Source: Rugalucina vietnamica | Lineage: Eukaryota; Mollusca; Bivalvia; Lucinida; Lucinidae | Assembly (NCBI GenBank): GCA_964017185.1 | Contig: OZ024884.1 | Location: 14,113,548-14,177,547 of the forward strand | Length of the DNA: 64,000 bases | Reading direction: 5' to 3' | Shown here: positions 54,579 to 64,000 of the stretch, one piece after another | Layout of the letters: every line of letters begins with the position of its first letter | How positions within the stretch are numbered: the first letter of the stretch is position 1 | Notes under the pieces: generated by a model | Seen by the model: the letters and a program-made list of their open reading frames with translations, nothing else | Told to the model about the DNA's origin: nothing | Database searches by the model: none | Position numbers and translations under genes: made by a program

Positions 54579-54726
54579 TGTAACAGGCGAAGAAAAATTC
54601 TTTCTTCCCTGACGGGGATCGAACCAGGTTCTCCCGCGTGCTAAGCGAACACTCTACCACATCGCTGTAAAAGCCGGCTTGTACCGCAAGGCAGTACAAG
54701 TGTGCTATATACCTATACCCTGTGAC
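54579..54726 (-). repeat. TRIM 3' LTR
   Basis: 148 bp, with TG/CA ends. Contains the same tRNA-like segment as the other LTR. The two LTRs differ at only a few positions that I can see (for example GACGG versus AACGG), so the insertion appears recent. Confidence 0.88.
54606..54676 (-). ncRNA. tRNA-Ala(AGC)-like segment inside the 3' LTR
   Basis: The minus strand reads GTGGTAGAGTGTTCGCTTAG, then CACGCGGGAGAACC and a perfect B box GGTTCGATCCC. The order and spacing follow tRNA-Ala(AGC). The acceptor stem does not pair well, so it is promoter-like rather than a functional tRNA. Confidence 0.65.
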
Positions 54727-54844
54727 ATTCTCCCCCACCAAATTGGGCTTCGTCCCGGAAGTCCCTGGCCATCCAGTTTATCGTAGAAACAAACTCGGGG
54801 AATTACTGCACGGGTCATAGGATTAATTCACGTTGGGCGCCAAA

Positions 54845-54993
54845 TGTAACAGGCGAAGAAAAATTCTTTCTTCCCTAACGGGGATCGAACCAGGTTCTCC
54901 CGCGTGCTAAGCGAACACTCTACCACGTCGCTGTAAAAGCCGGCTTGTACCGCAAGGCAGTACAAGTGTGCTATATACCTATATCCTGTGACA
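54845..54993 (-). repeat. TRIM 5' LTR with tRNA-Ala-like segment
   Basis: 149 bp. tRNA-like part at about 54873-54943, B box GGTTCGATCCC in the complement near 54883. Confidence 0.88.
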
Positions 54994-55279
54994 GGTGCAT
55001 TAGAATCACTTAAATGCAAGCATGAGATTTATGTTAAACAAAGTAGATTTCTCTAAAATTATCACGCAATACACTGCTTTATTTCTGTAGTGGACTAGTC
55101 CGACGTTCTCTTCCGAGTTTGGCAGGGAAAAGCTACATAATTGATAGTGTTTTAGGGAATTGACATCGCGGGTCTATAAATAGTCTGCGACAAGCTAAGT
55201 CAATTATTTGGTGCTCAGAGTTTCTGTTTTTAGCCGTAGATTGGAACAAGTTAATAAGACCTAATATTGGGAGATATTT

Positions 55280-55518
55280 GAGCCGCCTTTTTAGAAAATC
55301 GGGTTTTGGGCTTTATATCAGATCCAATATACTACAAAATGGCCTCTAAACTCGCAGAAAATAAGATAAATTTGTATTTTTCACAGGTAGAGGGATTTCA
55401 CTGTCCATGCAGTGAAAAACAAGTTACAGGTTGATCAGCTGTGCAGTTCTTGTGCAGCTGATCTGTTGCTTTGTTTTCGCATATGAAAAAAAAGAAGTCT
55501 TTTCACAGAATGGTTCTT
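55280..55518 (-). mobile_element. Old MITE-1 copy
   Basis: The left end GAGCCGCC is clear. The hairpin CTGTGCAGTTCTTGTGCAGC is still recognisable; other parts are diverged. Confidence 0.65.
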
Positions 55519-55699
55519 AATTGTCTCTTCCATCAAAACAGGCAGTTCATACAAGGTCGCCTTGGACCTGCCTTGAGGGTAATGATAGTTTCAGAATAAA
55601 TTTTTGAATGACATTTCTCGGCAAAGAATGTAATAATGTTGTTAGTTTGGTTTGTTCTTTGAACACAATTCACTCCTTAAGCAGTAGGGCACAACCTTT

Positions 55700-55850
55700 A
55701 AATCGATATATTATATCTAGAAGGAGATATGCCTACTTACCATATATTTCGAACGAAATATACCCTATTATAATATATCTAAATTGACATATAATATGTC
55801 AATCTAAATATCATTATATATTTCGATCGAGATATATTATTTCCTTCATC
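55700..55850. repeat. Left subterminal AT-rich repeats
   Basis: ATATATTTCG, AAATATACC and GACATATAATATGTC boxes, matching 60090-60480 in complement. Confidence 0.75.
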
Positions 55851-56278
55851 TGAACACATGATCATTTTGCGTCATGCGCAGTCTCTCATCGAGTTTCGCA
55901 TAGCGGGAAGGTTTGAATTTTGTGCAGAAACAAATTTCCAACAAAAAATCCAGCGTCATCTTTAAGTTCACCAGGGAAGTTATGTACAATTTGGATTTGA
56001 ATATGCTCGTCGCCCGATTTACACGAGTAAACACTATTTTACCTGCTGAACATAACGACATAAAGCGCTAGGGATATTCCAAAAAGTGTTAATTATATCT
56101 AAAATGTTGGACTGGTTAGATTATATGACTTAACGTCCATATCAGCAATTATTCAGTCATATTGGGAAGGAGCCAACGCTTTCTGTAAACCAGAAGTCAA
56201 GGGATCTTAAAATTTTGCTCCATGGCTCTTCACGACAACAACGTACGATCTCGCCGGGGCCTCTCTGTACGTAAATAA

Positions 56279-56352
56279 ATTCTTCTTCTTCTTCTTCTTC
56301 TTCTTCTTCTTCTTCTTCTTCTTTCTTTCTTTTTTTTTCTTTCTTTCTTCTT
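56279..56352 (+). repeat. (CTT)n microsatellite
   Basis: About 15 CTT units then CTTT runs. The long Lys/Glu frames on the minus strand are produced by it. Confidence 0.95.
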
Positions 56353-56574
56353 TCAAAGAGTGACTCCACCACAATGCCAGGCAACAAATATTTACCTCGA
56401 TGAACAGGCTGTTCATTGAGAGCATGACTGCAACGGAAACCAGCGATCTCTCAAATTTAACTAAATTAAACGGATAAGGACGGCAAGCCGATGCGACTTT
56501 GCCCATCCCCGCCCATAGGGCCGTGAGAAATAGATGGACTGCCAGACAGAGCTTGTAACTGAGTGATCGACCAC

Positions 56575-56760
56575 ACGATTACTGGTTAACCACTTAGGTC
56601 TGAAATTGCATAGGAAAAGTTATAAGCTTTAGTTGTTGTGTGGTTATATTTCTTCAGCATATTTCTAAGCATGTCACGACATCCCAAATATTGGGTAGAA
56701 GTCCCATTGAAAGGATGCAACATCCCAGTATGACCATAGATGTTGAATCGGGTCTCACAA
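56575..56760 (+). mobile_element. SINE-like element, plus orientation
   Basis: GATTACTGGTTAACC at the start and GCAACATCCCAGTATGACCA near the end are the complement of the three copies at 57.0, 57.8 and 62.4 kb. The tail is related to the SINE at 3875. Confidence 0.6.
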
Positions 56761-57007
56761 ATGCTCGGTGCGGTGCTCGAATCAACACTGGCCAGAGCAG
56801 TATTATGATGCAACGCGGCAAGGGGCCGTCAAACTCGGTTGCAGTTACGCTACATGAATTTGCATGGCTCCTCGTCCTCCGTGGAGTTAATATGCCCTGC
56901 TCTAGGACAACAGGGTGCTGCCAGTGCCACGGTGATCGATTGCATGACCTCTCAATTCGGATTACGATGCTTTACCACTACGTCACCACGCTCCCTATTT
57001 ATTTTAT

Positions 57008-57300
57008 TTTATGTTTGTTTGTTTGTTTGTTTGAATTGATGTTTAACGCCCCAGTCAAAAGCTAATGGTCATGACTTTTAAACAAAAATAGGACATCATG
57101 ACATCCAAAAAGCTTTAAATACGTATATCCGACCAACTATACCAACAAGGCTTGTATGTGTGGATAGATTGACATGAACCACTTTTCCTGGGCAGGCTCA
57201 GACATGAGCGGTTAACCAGTAATCAGATGGTCAGTCAGTAGCGAAGAAGCTTTGCTTGGAGGCAAAAGCAGCCGATCTATTTCTTTTAGCTCCCAATGAA
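57008..57300 (-). mobile_element. SINE-like element
   Basis: The (GTTT)n at 57013 is the complement of an A-rich tail. Then GATGTTTAACGCCCCAGTCA, and GAGCGGTTAACCAGTAATCA at the far end. Confidence 0.65.
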
Positions 57301-57349
57301 AGGACAGTAAATGAGGTCTCAACACACAGGAAACGAGGAAAATAGCTGA

Positions 57350-58312
57350 CACACATTAGCATATAAGCCAAACGCGCGCCGGGTGTGTTGCCAAAAATGT
57401 AAAATTCAACATACGTCAGGAGCGCAATGGAGACACGTTAGGAACGCGTTACTTGCGCGCTTTGTACGCTTGGTGTACGCCTCGGTGTATGTTGATATAC
57501 GTCACTGTAGGTCGATGCGCGCTCCACGCGCGTATGGGCTCAAAAGACTTTTTAAGCATGTTTAAAAATTTTCTCGAAACTCGGCGTGAATCGGTCGTGT
57601 GTCTAAGCTGGAAACCACCGTCACTCGTGTGTTACAGGCGCGTTGAATACGCTTTGAACGAGCTTGGCGCACATATTAGACACGCCAGTGTAAGTAACAT
57701 ACGCGTTCCGATTTAAAATAAGAAATAGTGCTTCAGTAACGTGCCCCAAACGTGTATGAGACGCGCGTTTAACGTTTGCTGCGCGCCTAAAGCGCCTGCT
57801 TAGTGTTTGTTTGTTTGTTTGTTTGTTTGAATCGATGCTTTACGTCCCAGTCAACAGCTAAGGTTATGTCGGGACGTTGCCTCCACTTTTTGGGATATTT
57901 AACAAAAATTAGGATGCCATGACATCCAGCAAGTCCAACAAAGCCTCAAAGGCTAATATGTGTGGACGGTTTTGACTTGAAACCACTTTTCTTGGGCAAG
58001 CTCAGACCTGAGCGGTTAACCAGTAATCAGATGGTCAGTCAGCAGCGAACAAGCTTTGGGCACAAGCAGCCCATCTATTTCTCTAGGCCCCAACGGGCGA
58101 GACTTCCTGCTTAGTGTGTCTGGGACGTAACACAAAACGTACTTTTTTCAGCGTTTTGAGATTTTTTTTCCATACGTCTGGTAAACGCTTTAGTCACGCG
58201 CTAATGTGTGACTGCTAAAACGAGTTTAAGAAACAAATTTTCTTTATACGTCCAAAATCTTCAGTGTGTTGAGATTTTTCATACGCCCGGTGCGCTTTTG
58301 AGTTCGCTAATG
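57350..58312. repeat. CpG-rich foldback element
   Basis: ACATTAGC..AAACGCGCGCCGGG at the left pairs with CCCGGTGCGCTTTT..GCTAATGT at the right. The interior is unusually rich in ACGCGT and GCGCGC compared with the AT-rich window. A SINE-like element (57808-58110) is nested in it. A related inverted piece is at 62700-63000. Confidence 0.65.
57808..58110 (-). mobile_element. SINE-like element nested in the CpG-rich repeat
   Basis: (GTTT)n, then GATGCTTTACGTCCCAGTCA, and GAGCGGTTAACCAGTAATCA, ending GGCCCCAACGGG. Very close to 62391-62690. Confidence 0.75.
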
Positions 58313-58496
58313 TACTATCTGCAGGAAACCACGGATTTATAAATTATAATGTTGAATCTCCCGAGACCGCCCGGTGCTTGCAAAACCATGCATTTTGTAT
58401 CAGACCGAGAAGGAAAGCTTATCTTGTGGCTCTAGTTCAACAAAGATAATGGAAAATATATACAACTGTTTATACCACCCAGTAAATTTATATTAC

Positions 58497-58512
58497 TGAC
58501 CGCTTCGAGGCG
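58497..58512. repeat. Short hairpin ACCGCTTCGAGGCGGT
   Basis: Six-base stem and four-base loop. Similar CCGCCTCGGCGAGGCGG hairpins occur at 53943. Confidence 0.5.
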
Positions 58513-58574
58513 GTACTTCTGTTGTAGTCCTACTTGTTTTATGTATTGCACCTTTTATGTACGTTTTCAAAGCG

Positions 58575-59259
58575 TTGTTGAACCGCAGATTTCACACGTG
58601 TGAAATCGGCGGCACTTAATCATAAAATCTGCGAATATCTGGTATTATTCTCATATGTGAAAAAAATTGTACCAAATTTTCACATTCTAGACGGGACAAG
58701 TCAGTGTTTTGACGTGTGAAGAATTGGTTTGGATTCATCACATCTTTGAACAACTGGTATCAGTTTTACTAAATGTTCACATACAGTTGTATAATGCTAT
58801 ACATTGAAGAACTGGAATCGAAGGCAAAACCACTTCAGATGGGTGGTTTTCGTGAGTGTAAAGAATACGTACGAATAGTACATGAAATTTTATTACATGC
58901 GCATATCTCACATGCGTGTGAAATGGAATGAAATTTCGTTACCAATTCTTCGCCGGCTTGGAGGATTTGGTACCAATAATTCTTATAAGAACTTTGCGAA
59001 ATGTGAAATTTGTGGTTGAAGAACGTGTTTTCGTGTGTTAGAAGATTTAGTACCGATTTGTGTCAATTCTACACATTCTCCACAGACGTTATATAAATTC
59101 GTACCGTCAGAAACAGAAAACGTTTGAAATTTTAGTATTAATTTCACCGCCTCCACCCCGCCATCGAAATTTAACATACACAAATGTCACACTTCCAAAA
59201 TGTGCCATGTTGGTACCTATTTTTACACAGATGTGAAATTAAAAAATGCGGCTCAACAA
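58575..59259. mobile_element. TIR element with TTGTTGARCCGC ends and TTCACA boxes
   Basis: TTGTTGAACCGCAGATTTCA at the left and TGCGGCTCAACAA at the right. Boxes TTCACACGTGTGAAAT, TGAAGAATTGG and GGTACCAA recur in both orientations. No transposase. It lies inside the 4.8-kb composite. Confidence 0.7.
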
Positions 59260-59652
59260 GGCTATCATCCATGTCGAGACATCAACGTGTTATTGGAATG
59301 GTGCTGGTACCGGTGAACCGATTTGAATTTATGCTTCCTGTGTCTGGATGCCTCAATTTTTTAATATCCCGGAACATCTCTGACATATTGAAAGGAGAGA
59401 AGGAAAATATATAAGAATGATTGCTGGAAAACAAGTAGGTCATGAACCATCATTGTTAACGGACCGGGTACTTGTTTACCGATGGTAAAGCTTCATACGA
59501 TGAGATGGTTCATGTACGAGCGTATCTTGGCGAAATCTAGCACATTCGAGTTTTCAAAAATAAGCTAATCGATGATCGTGTTCGCGTGACGGCTATGCTG
59601 CACTAGACTGCAAATACCTAGATGCATTGTACCAATAAATCGCTTAATACAG

Positions 59653-59775
59653 TCCTCTAAGGCACAGTGGATAAGCTAAATATACTGTGAAAAAGGAGTA
59701 ATGAGTTCGATCCCATGCTTCTCCACTCCTCCGGGTGAGACTTAAAGCCGAGGTCCCACGACGACAAAGACGTAT
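59653..59775 (+). mobile_element. Diverged tRNA-derived SINE
   Basis: A-box-like AAGGCACAGTGGATAAG, B box GAGTTCGATCCC, and GCTTCTCCACTCCTCCGGGT to CCGAGGTCCCACG parallel the SINE at 3875. Confidence 0.65.
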
Positions 59776-60089
59776 TGTGACTAGGCCACAGACTTTGTGA
59801 CCTTTTGTTAAGTCTAAGTCTTCAGACCTGTCAGATAAAACCTGAACACACGGAATCGTTTAAACACCACCAAGATGATATTTAAGATGTTTGTCCGTCG
59901 CCAGGTTGAACTGGGCCATGTTAGTTGCAGACTAAGTTGCGGGCATATTCCAGTCGACAGAATATCTTGATCAACAAATCACGTAGATCAGCTAGATAAG
60001 CAGCAATCCATTTCACTTCGTCACCTCGCTCTACCTCCGCGTGGTGTGGAGAGTTATCAAGGCATCCTGACTACAATTTACGTATACAT
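59776..60089. other. No gene seen
   Basis: Interior of the composite element, nothing assignable. Confidence 0.45.
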
Positions 60090-60480
60090 GTTGCTAAGAG
60101 GCGAAATATTTTGAAAATATATGTCAATTGAGACATAATATGTCAAACGAAATATATATTTTAACCGGATGTAGAGCTATATATCTCGAAGTAGATATTA
60201 TATTTAAATTCAAATATTTTGAGTTTATATCTAGATTTAGATATGATATCTAGTTTTAGATACTATATTAAAAAGGAGATATTTTAACAATATATGTCAA
60301 TTTAGATATAATATGTAAAACGAAGTATAGATAAAACCGGATGTAGAGTTATATATCTAGAAGGAGATACTATATGTAAATTCAAATAGTTTGTGTTTAT
60401 ATCTAGATTTATATATGATATCTAGTTTTAGATACTATATGAAAAAGGAAATATTATATATCGATTTAACGGTTGTGCCC
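60090..60480. repeat. Right subterminal AT-rich repeats
   Basis: Two tandem units of about 180 bp start near 60120 and 60295. Each has ATATATGTCAATT, ATAATATGT, AACCGGATGTAGAG and ATATCTAGTTTTAGATACTA. Confidence 0.8.
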
Positions 60481-60490
60481 TACTGTTAAG

Positions 60491-61272
60491 GAAGCCAGCT
60501 TTCTGCAAGGCCCCAGAAGTGATCCTCACCTGTGTAACACCTATTTTTTTATAGCCTCAACCCTTCAATGTATTATTCTATAGCTATAACTGTAATGGAA
60601 AAGGTCCATATAGATATCCATCCGAGAAAAAAAGAAGTCCGGGTTTAAAAGATTGTTTATTCGTCAATATGATTATTTTAGGATGTAAAGCTGTAGACAT
60701 ACAAAAAGTAAATCGATTGTTTTGTCAACTGGGACACTTAAAAGTTTAAAAGTTACTAACGTTTCAAATTAAAAAGAATGCTTAGAGGCCATGGGTAGTG
60801 ATTCGGTCGGCGGTCATCAGTCTGCGGTCTTTGCAAGCCTTAGGCATATTCGTCCCCAATTATTTCGATACAAATTGTTATTTCGGTTTCTAATCCATAA
60901 ACGACATGCTTAAGACATGATTTCTATCATTGATTATGCCTGTAGTGCCTGTCTGTTCTTCATAATAATAATAGTTCATCGCCGTTTGTATTTAGCGCTA
61001 CACTGCCGTGGTCTCTTCAATAGTTTTTTTTATGATAACCTCGAAGGTACGAATGAAGCCGAGATAGCCTGATTCTCTTACTCTCCTAGCAATCAAGGGC
61101 GGGAAAATGATTCGGTATCAATTAAGCATGGCACTGGTTCCTATTCCGAATATATTTACATATAACATAAACCTGATAACGGGAAACCAGCCGATAATGG
61201 CAACTATTTTTAGAATATTATTTATAGACCATAAATATTAATAATAACATGAGTAATGCCGTTAAAAGTCTG
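60491..61272. other. No gene seen
   Basis: AT-rich. GGGAAACCAGCCGATAATGG at 61181 repeats part of the palindrome arm at 35107. Confidence 0.5.
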
Positions 61273-61346
61273 TCGGCCCCATTAGCTCAATGTGTTAAGC
61301 ATCGGTCTTCTAATCAGCCTCTTACAGGTTCGAATCTCGCCGAGTA
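61273..61346 (+). ncRNA. tRNA-Arg(TCT)-like pseudogene or SINE head
   Basis: ATTAGCTCAATGTGTTAAGC resembles an A box, CTTCTAA an anticodon loop with TCT, and GGTTCGAATCT a B box. CGGC and GCCG could close an acceptor of only four pairs, and the anticodon stem is poor. A functional gene is unlikely. Confidence 0.45.
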
Positions 61347-61505
61347 TACGCTATACATTTTTTTATCATTATAAGTTTCTTTTCTTTCTTCATTCGTTTT
61401 TATTCTTCCTTTTTTATGGAGTCTATTTAGCAGTACGCTGAAAAAAGTTGTTCAGTACTGGCGATAACTGGTAGGCCCAGACAGATGAATGTTGCATTAT
61501 CAAAT

Positions 61506-61740
61506 GAGCCGCGTCACAAGAAAACCGGATTTTTGCCTATGCGAAAACAAAGGCGCAGATCAGCTTCGCAGTAACTGCACAGCTGATCAGCGCCTTTGTT
61601 TTCGCTACACGGATAGTACATTTTCTCTTCTTATTAAATCCGAAATTTCAAGCTTCTATGCTGCTTCTGGGACTGTACATGTTGGTTTGTGTCAGACCTG
61701 GTTGGAAACCCCGAAGACCGGTTTTCTCGCGTCGCGGCTC
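61506..61740 (+). mobile_element. MITE-1 copy with mismatched, chimeric hairpin
   Basis: The left arm is GATCAGCTTCGCAG (one subfamily) and the right arm is CTGCACAGCTGATC (the other). The ends are GAGCCGCGTCACAAGAAAACC and GGTTTTCTCGCGTCGCGGCTC. Confidence 0.9.
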
Positions 61741-62390
61741 ATTAATATTGAATTTTGAAATGATGTTTATCCGTATCTTCAATGGCAAAAAAGATAAATG
61801 TATTACATAGGTGTAAATTATGTAAAGTGTATGTTGAGATATCTGATGATTTTCACAAGTGATTGATATCAGCCGATATTTTAACTGTAAACTTTCTGAT
61901 AACTTATGACGTTTCCATTCACTTGACGTCATTAAAAAGTGTTTCACGCCAGAAATTCTTACGCCTTTAACTCAGTTATTTAAGAAATTACATAAAGTAT
62001 TGGTGTTCATGTTCATAAATTTTTTATTTAGAACGTAAGGAAGAGTGTGTTTTCAATATTTTTTTTGTTTTGCATTTTCACCGCCTGCCTCTTCAATGGG
62101 AAAATGTACAAAATCAACACACTCGATTAAATATATTTGGTATTCAATTCAAAAAAGTAAAATATCCTCTAAGTATATACCCATACCCATACATACACGT
62201 CAATCTTGAAAAGTCAGTCGCACATTAACGTACAAGACAAACGCAACACGCTGAATAAGAAAATTTGCTTCTTAAACTTTAATTACCTATAGTATAGGAC
62301 TTACGGCTAATCAATTACTAGAATCTAGTAAAACCACAACATGGAAGTATGGAGAAATCTCCGACCACTTTTGCAACCTCTTGGCGTGAT
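61741..62390. other. No gene seen
   Basis: AT-rich. No supported feature. Confidence 0.5.
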
Positions 62391-62690
62391 TTGTTTGTTT
62401 GAATTGATGCTTTACGTCCCAGTCAACAGCTAAGGTCATGTTGGGATGTTGCCTCCATTTTACAGGACTTTTACCCAAAATGAGGATGTCATCACATCCA
62501 ACAAGTGCTTGAAATATAACTATCCAACTAAGACCCAAAAGGCTTATACGTATGGATGGTTTGACTTGAAATGTTTCCTCGGCAGGCTCAGAAAAGCGCG
62601 GTTAACCAGTAATCAGACGGTCAGTCAGCAGTGTATTTAGCTTTACCTGGAGGCACAAATAGCCTATATCTATTTCTTTAGGCCCCAATG
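62391..62690 (-). mobile_element. SINE-like element, third minus copy
   Basis: GTTTGTTTGAATTGATGCTTTA, CAGTCAACAGCTAAGGTCAT and GCGGTTAACCAGTAATCAGA, ending GGCCCCAATGGGAGG. Confidence 0.75.
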
Positions 62691-62699
62691 GGAGGGGGG

Positions 62700-63000
62700 C
62701 CCATACTCTCTATGGTGAAATTAGCAGTCACAAATGATTAGCGTGTGTCTAAGGTGTGTACAGGTCGTATAATAATCTCAGCATGCTGAAAATTTTGGAT
62801 TGCATGTACTTTTGTACAGTTATGTTAAGCACACAATACAGTATAGGCGCGTATCAAACGTTTAATGTAACGCGTGTTGAACTTATTATAAGACACATAC
62901 CCGAGACACGTCGAGCTTTAAGCATGCTGCATGCTTAAAATACTTTAATGTACACCAAGCGTACAGAACGCACTTGTACGAGGTTTGTGGACACCTTGGC
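62700..63000 (-). repeat. Inverted relative of the CpG-rich repeat
   Basis: TTAGCAGTCACAAATG pairs with TGTGTGACTGCTAAAACG at 58205, and TACACCAAGCGTACAGAACGC pairs with the stretch at 57460. As in the 57.4 kb copy, a SINE-like element lies next to it. Confidence 0.55.
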
Positions 63001-63370
63001 TAGCAGGAAAAGTAAAGTGCTGTTGTTTAAGTTTTTTTTTGTTTTTGTATAAATATAAGCAGCAATATCTTATGAGCATATTTGAGGAATTTGTTTCAAT
63101 TTGAAGTATCAACACGTTAAATATGACATATTTTCTACTTAAGCGTACGTAGGGCCACACGGGACAGGTGCCAAAACGTCAACAAAATGTGACGATTTTC
63201 ATATTGTGTTTTTTCCCTGTCAAACGGCACTTAAATATGTTATAACATTAAAATATTTCGTCCTGAAACCATATAACACTGACTTCAGTTTCAGAAAGAT
63301 TCCGACTTGGCGGCAGTGTTGTTTGATTTATGTGAAAAAAAAAAAAAAACAGAAGCAAACCGAAAAATCT
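63001..63370. other. No gene seen
   Basis: Nothing assignable. May include the unrecognised 5' part of the mariner-like copy that follows. Confidence 0.4.
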
Positions 63371-63985
63371 GTTTGAAATAATGGCGTAATTTGACGTCGG
63401 AGAACAGCCGACGCCGATTGTATGTTTGTTAAAGAAATCACCCACAGATACGATGAAAATGTTACAAACAACAGAAACGTCATCGGTCTGTCAGTTACTA
63501 TTTAGTTCACAGTAAATGTGGCACAGACGATTTTCAGCTGCTCAGAAGTCCACCTATGATGATAAACGGAAGATCACCTGTCTGGCATGCTCGCCGCAAG
63601 AAATTGTTACACATGTTCAACAGGTGGACGAACAATTTTGCGAGAATTGGTACGGCGTATCTGCATTTGACAGCTGGATACACAGACATAAAAATGTTGA
63701 TAGCCAAGGATCTTTTGTTAAAAAAAACACCCTGAAACAAACGTATAACGCGCTGGCGGCTTAAAATGTCAAGTAACGTTATATAGAGACGTTGACCTTT
63801 GCCCCGCACTCGGTTCGAAAGTGCAGGGAAAAGGCTGTAGATGACGTGTTTTTGTCAGATTTCAATAAAATTTCTTGTATAATTATTTGCTTATAAAATA
63901 CTTTTGCAAAAGCAGATATATTCATTTTTCTGTTGAAAATATAAATGGTGTACACGAACTTTTCTGACAAACCACGTATGTATTA
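63371..63985 (+). mobile_element. Internally deleted mariner/Tc1-like transposon, copy 2
   Basis: Homologous over its length to the minus-strand copy at 9165-9800. The right end reads GAACTTTTCTGACAAACCAC, complementary to the other copy's ACATAGTTTGTCAGAAAAGT. The left terminal repeat was not found. Confidence 0.78.
63425..63764 (+). pseudogene. Mariner-like transposase remnant, same deletion as copy 1
   Basis: An early frame reads KKSPTDTMKMLQTTET, like the HTH start of mariner transposases. After a stop, MWHRRFSAAQKSTYDD gives the next conserved segment. The frame passes through ACSPQEIVTHVQQV directly to NWYGVSAFDSWIHRHKNVD and SQGSFVKK, the C-terminus. The catalytic Asp region (about 200 residues) is absent. 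A second frame on the minus strand is a shadow. Confidence 0.72.
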
Positions 63986-64000
63986 AACGCATGTGTTACG

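Larger units (their letters stand above)
54579..54993 (-). mobile_element. Miniature LTR retrotransposon (TRIM) with tRNA-Ala-like LTRs
   Basis: Two direct repeats of 148-149 bp enclose only 118 bp. On the minus strand each LTR runs TGTCACAGG to CCTGTTACA, and GGTG flanks the element at 54575-54578 and 54994-54997. After the 5' LTR comes TTTGGCGCCCAACGTGAATT, a credible primer-binding site (TGGCGCC). Before the 3' LTR comes the purine-rich GGTGGGGGAGAA. There is no gag or pol. The 4-bp duplication suits a Gypsy-type integrase in trans. Confidence 0.88.
55682..60485. mobile_element. 4.8-kb composite TIR element, TTAAG flanks
   Basis: CAGTAGGGCACAACCTTTAA at the left and TTAACGGTTGTGCCCTACTG at the right start long inverted ends, each followed by AT-rich boxes such as ATCGATATATTATATC and CTAGAAGGAGATA. 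TTAAG stands at 55677-55681 and 60486-60490. The 4-kb interior holds several other repeats and no transposase. The TTAA core suggests piggyBac- or Kolobok-like targeting, but this is an inference. Confidence 0.8.

Noticed and set aside
54606-54676. Functional tRNA-Ala genes
   Set aside because: The acceptor stem does not pair, and both copies sit at the same place in the two LTRs of one element.
56157-56506. Lys/Glu-rich minus-strand proteins
   Set aside because: They are translations of the (CTT)n microsatellite.
61273-61346. Functional tRNA-Arg gene
   Set aside because: The anticodon stem has several mismatches and the acceptor pairs over only about four bases.
48000-64000. Downstream exons (for example a La motif) that would identify the PAM2 gene
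   Set aside because: I found no splice-flanked open frame with such motifs on the plus strand in this part of the window.

Overview
This window looks like gene-poor, repeat-rich nuclear DNA from an invertebrate animal. I infer a marine mollusc, most likely a bivalve. The reasons are tRNA-derived SINEs with the tail style known from bivalves, a non-LTR retrotransposon end with a CX2CX8HX4C knuckle, many short inverted-repeat elements, and short exons with GT-AG introns tens of kilobases apart. No bacterial operon, phage or CRISPR structure is present. Nearly all long open frames lie inside repeats.

Host gene. I support three plus-strand exons: 12644-12739, 43509-43964 and 47844-47967. Their splice phases are compatible (0/0, 0/0, 0/1), so they may belong to one gene with introns of about 31 kb and 4 kb. 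The third exon encodes a PAM2-like motif (LNPNASVF), the type of peptide that binds the MLLE domain of poly(A)-binding protein. That exon is followed by three or four decayed tandem copies of itself. The second intron carries a roughly 31-copy, 30-bp minisatellite.

Layout. 1-1.86 kb and 16.7-19.6 kb are two copies of a large foldback element whose arms are built from degenerate units of about 185 bp. 3-5 kb holds a palindromic MITE, a tRNA-Thr-like SINE and a 5'-truncated LINE. 6.69-8.07 kb is a complete inverted-repeat transposon with a 9-bp target duplication that has captured satellite units. 9.2-9.8 kb and 63.4-64.0 kb are two internally deleted mariner relatives that share the same deletion. 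14.7-16.3, 22.2-24.2, 28.2-29.1, 36.2-40.1, 43.1-52.7, 55.3 and 61.5 kb carry about 30 copies of one roughly 235-bp MITE, here called MITE-1. It has GAGCCGC/GCGGCTC ends, a 4-bp target duplication and an internal hairpin of about 65 nt. 25.1-27.4 kb holds two adjacent satellites, of about 180 bp and 128 bp. The 128-bp one carries a consensus estrogen-response-type palindrome in almost every unit. 29.4-35.5 kb contains several complete non-autonomous DNA transposons, one with a perfect 8-bp hAT-type duplication. 54.58-54.99 kb is a miniature LTR retrotransposon (TRIM) whose LTRs contain a tRNA-Ala-like Pol III promoter. 55.68-60.49 kb is a 4.8-kb composite element with long terminal inverted repeats and a TTAAG flanking repeat.

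Together the window is mostly an archive of transposon insertion, nesting and hairpin-driven rearrangement around one long, sparsely exonic gene. Coordinates of old repeats are accurate to roughly 10-30 bp unless a target duplication is quoted.
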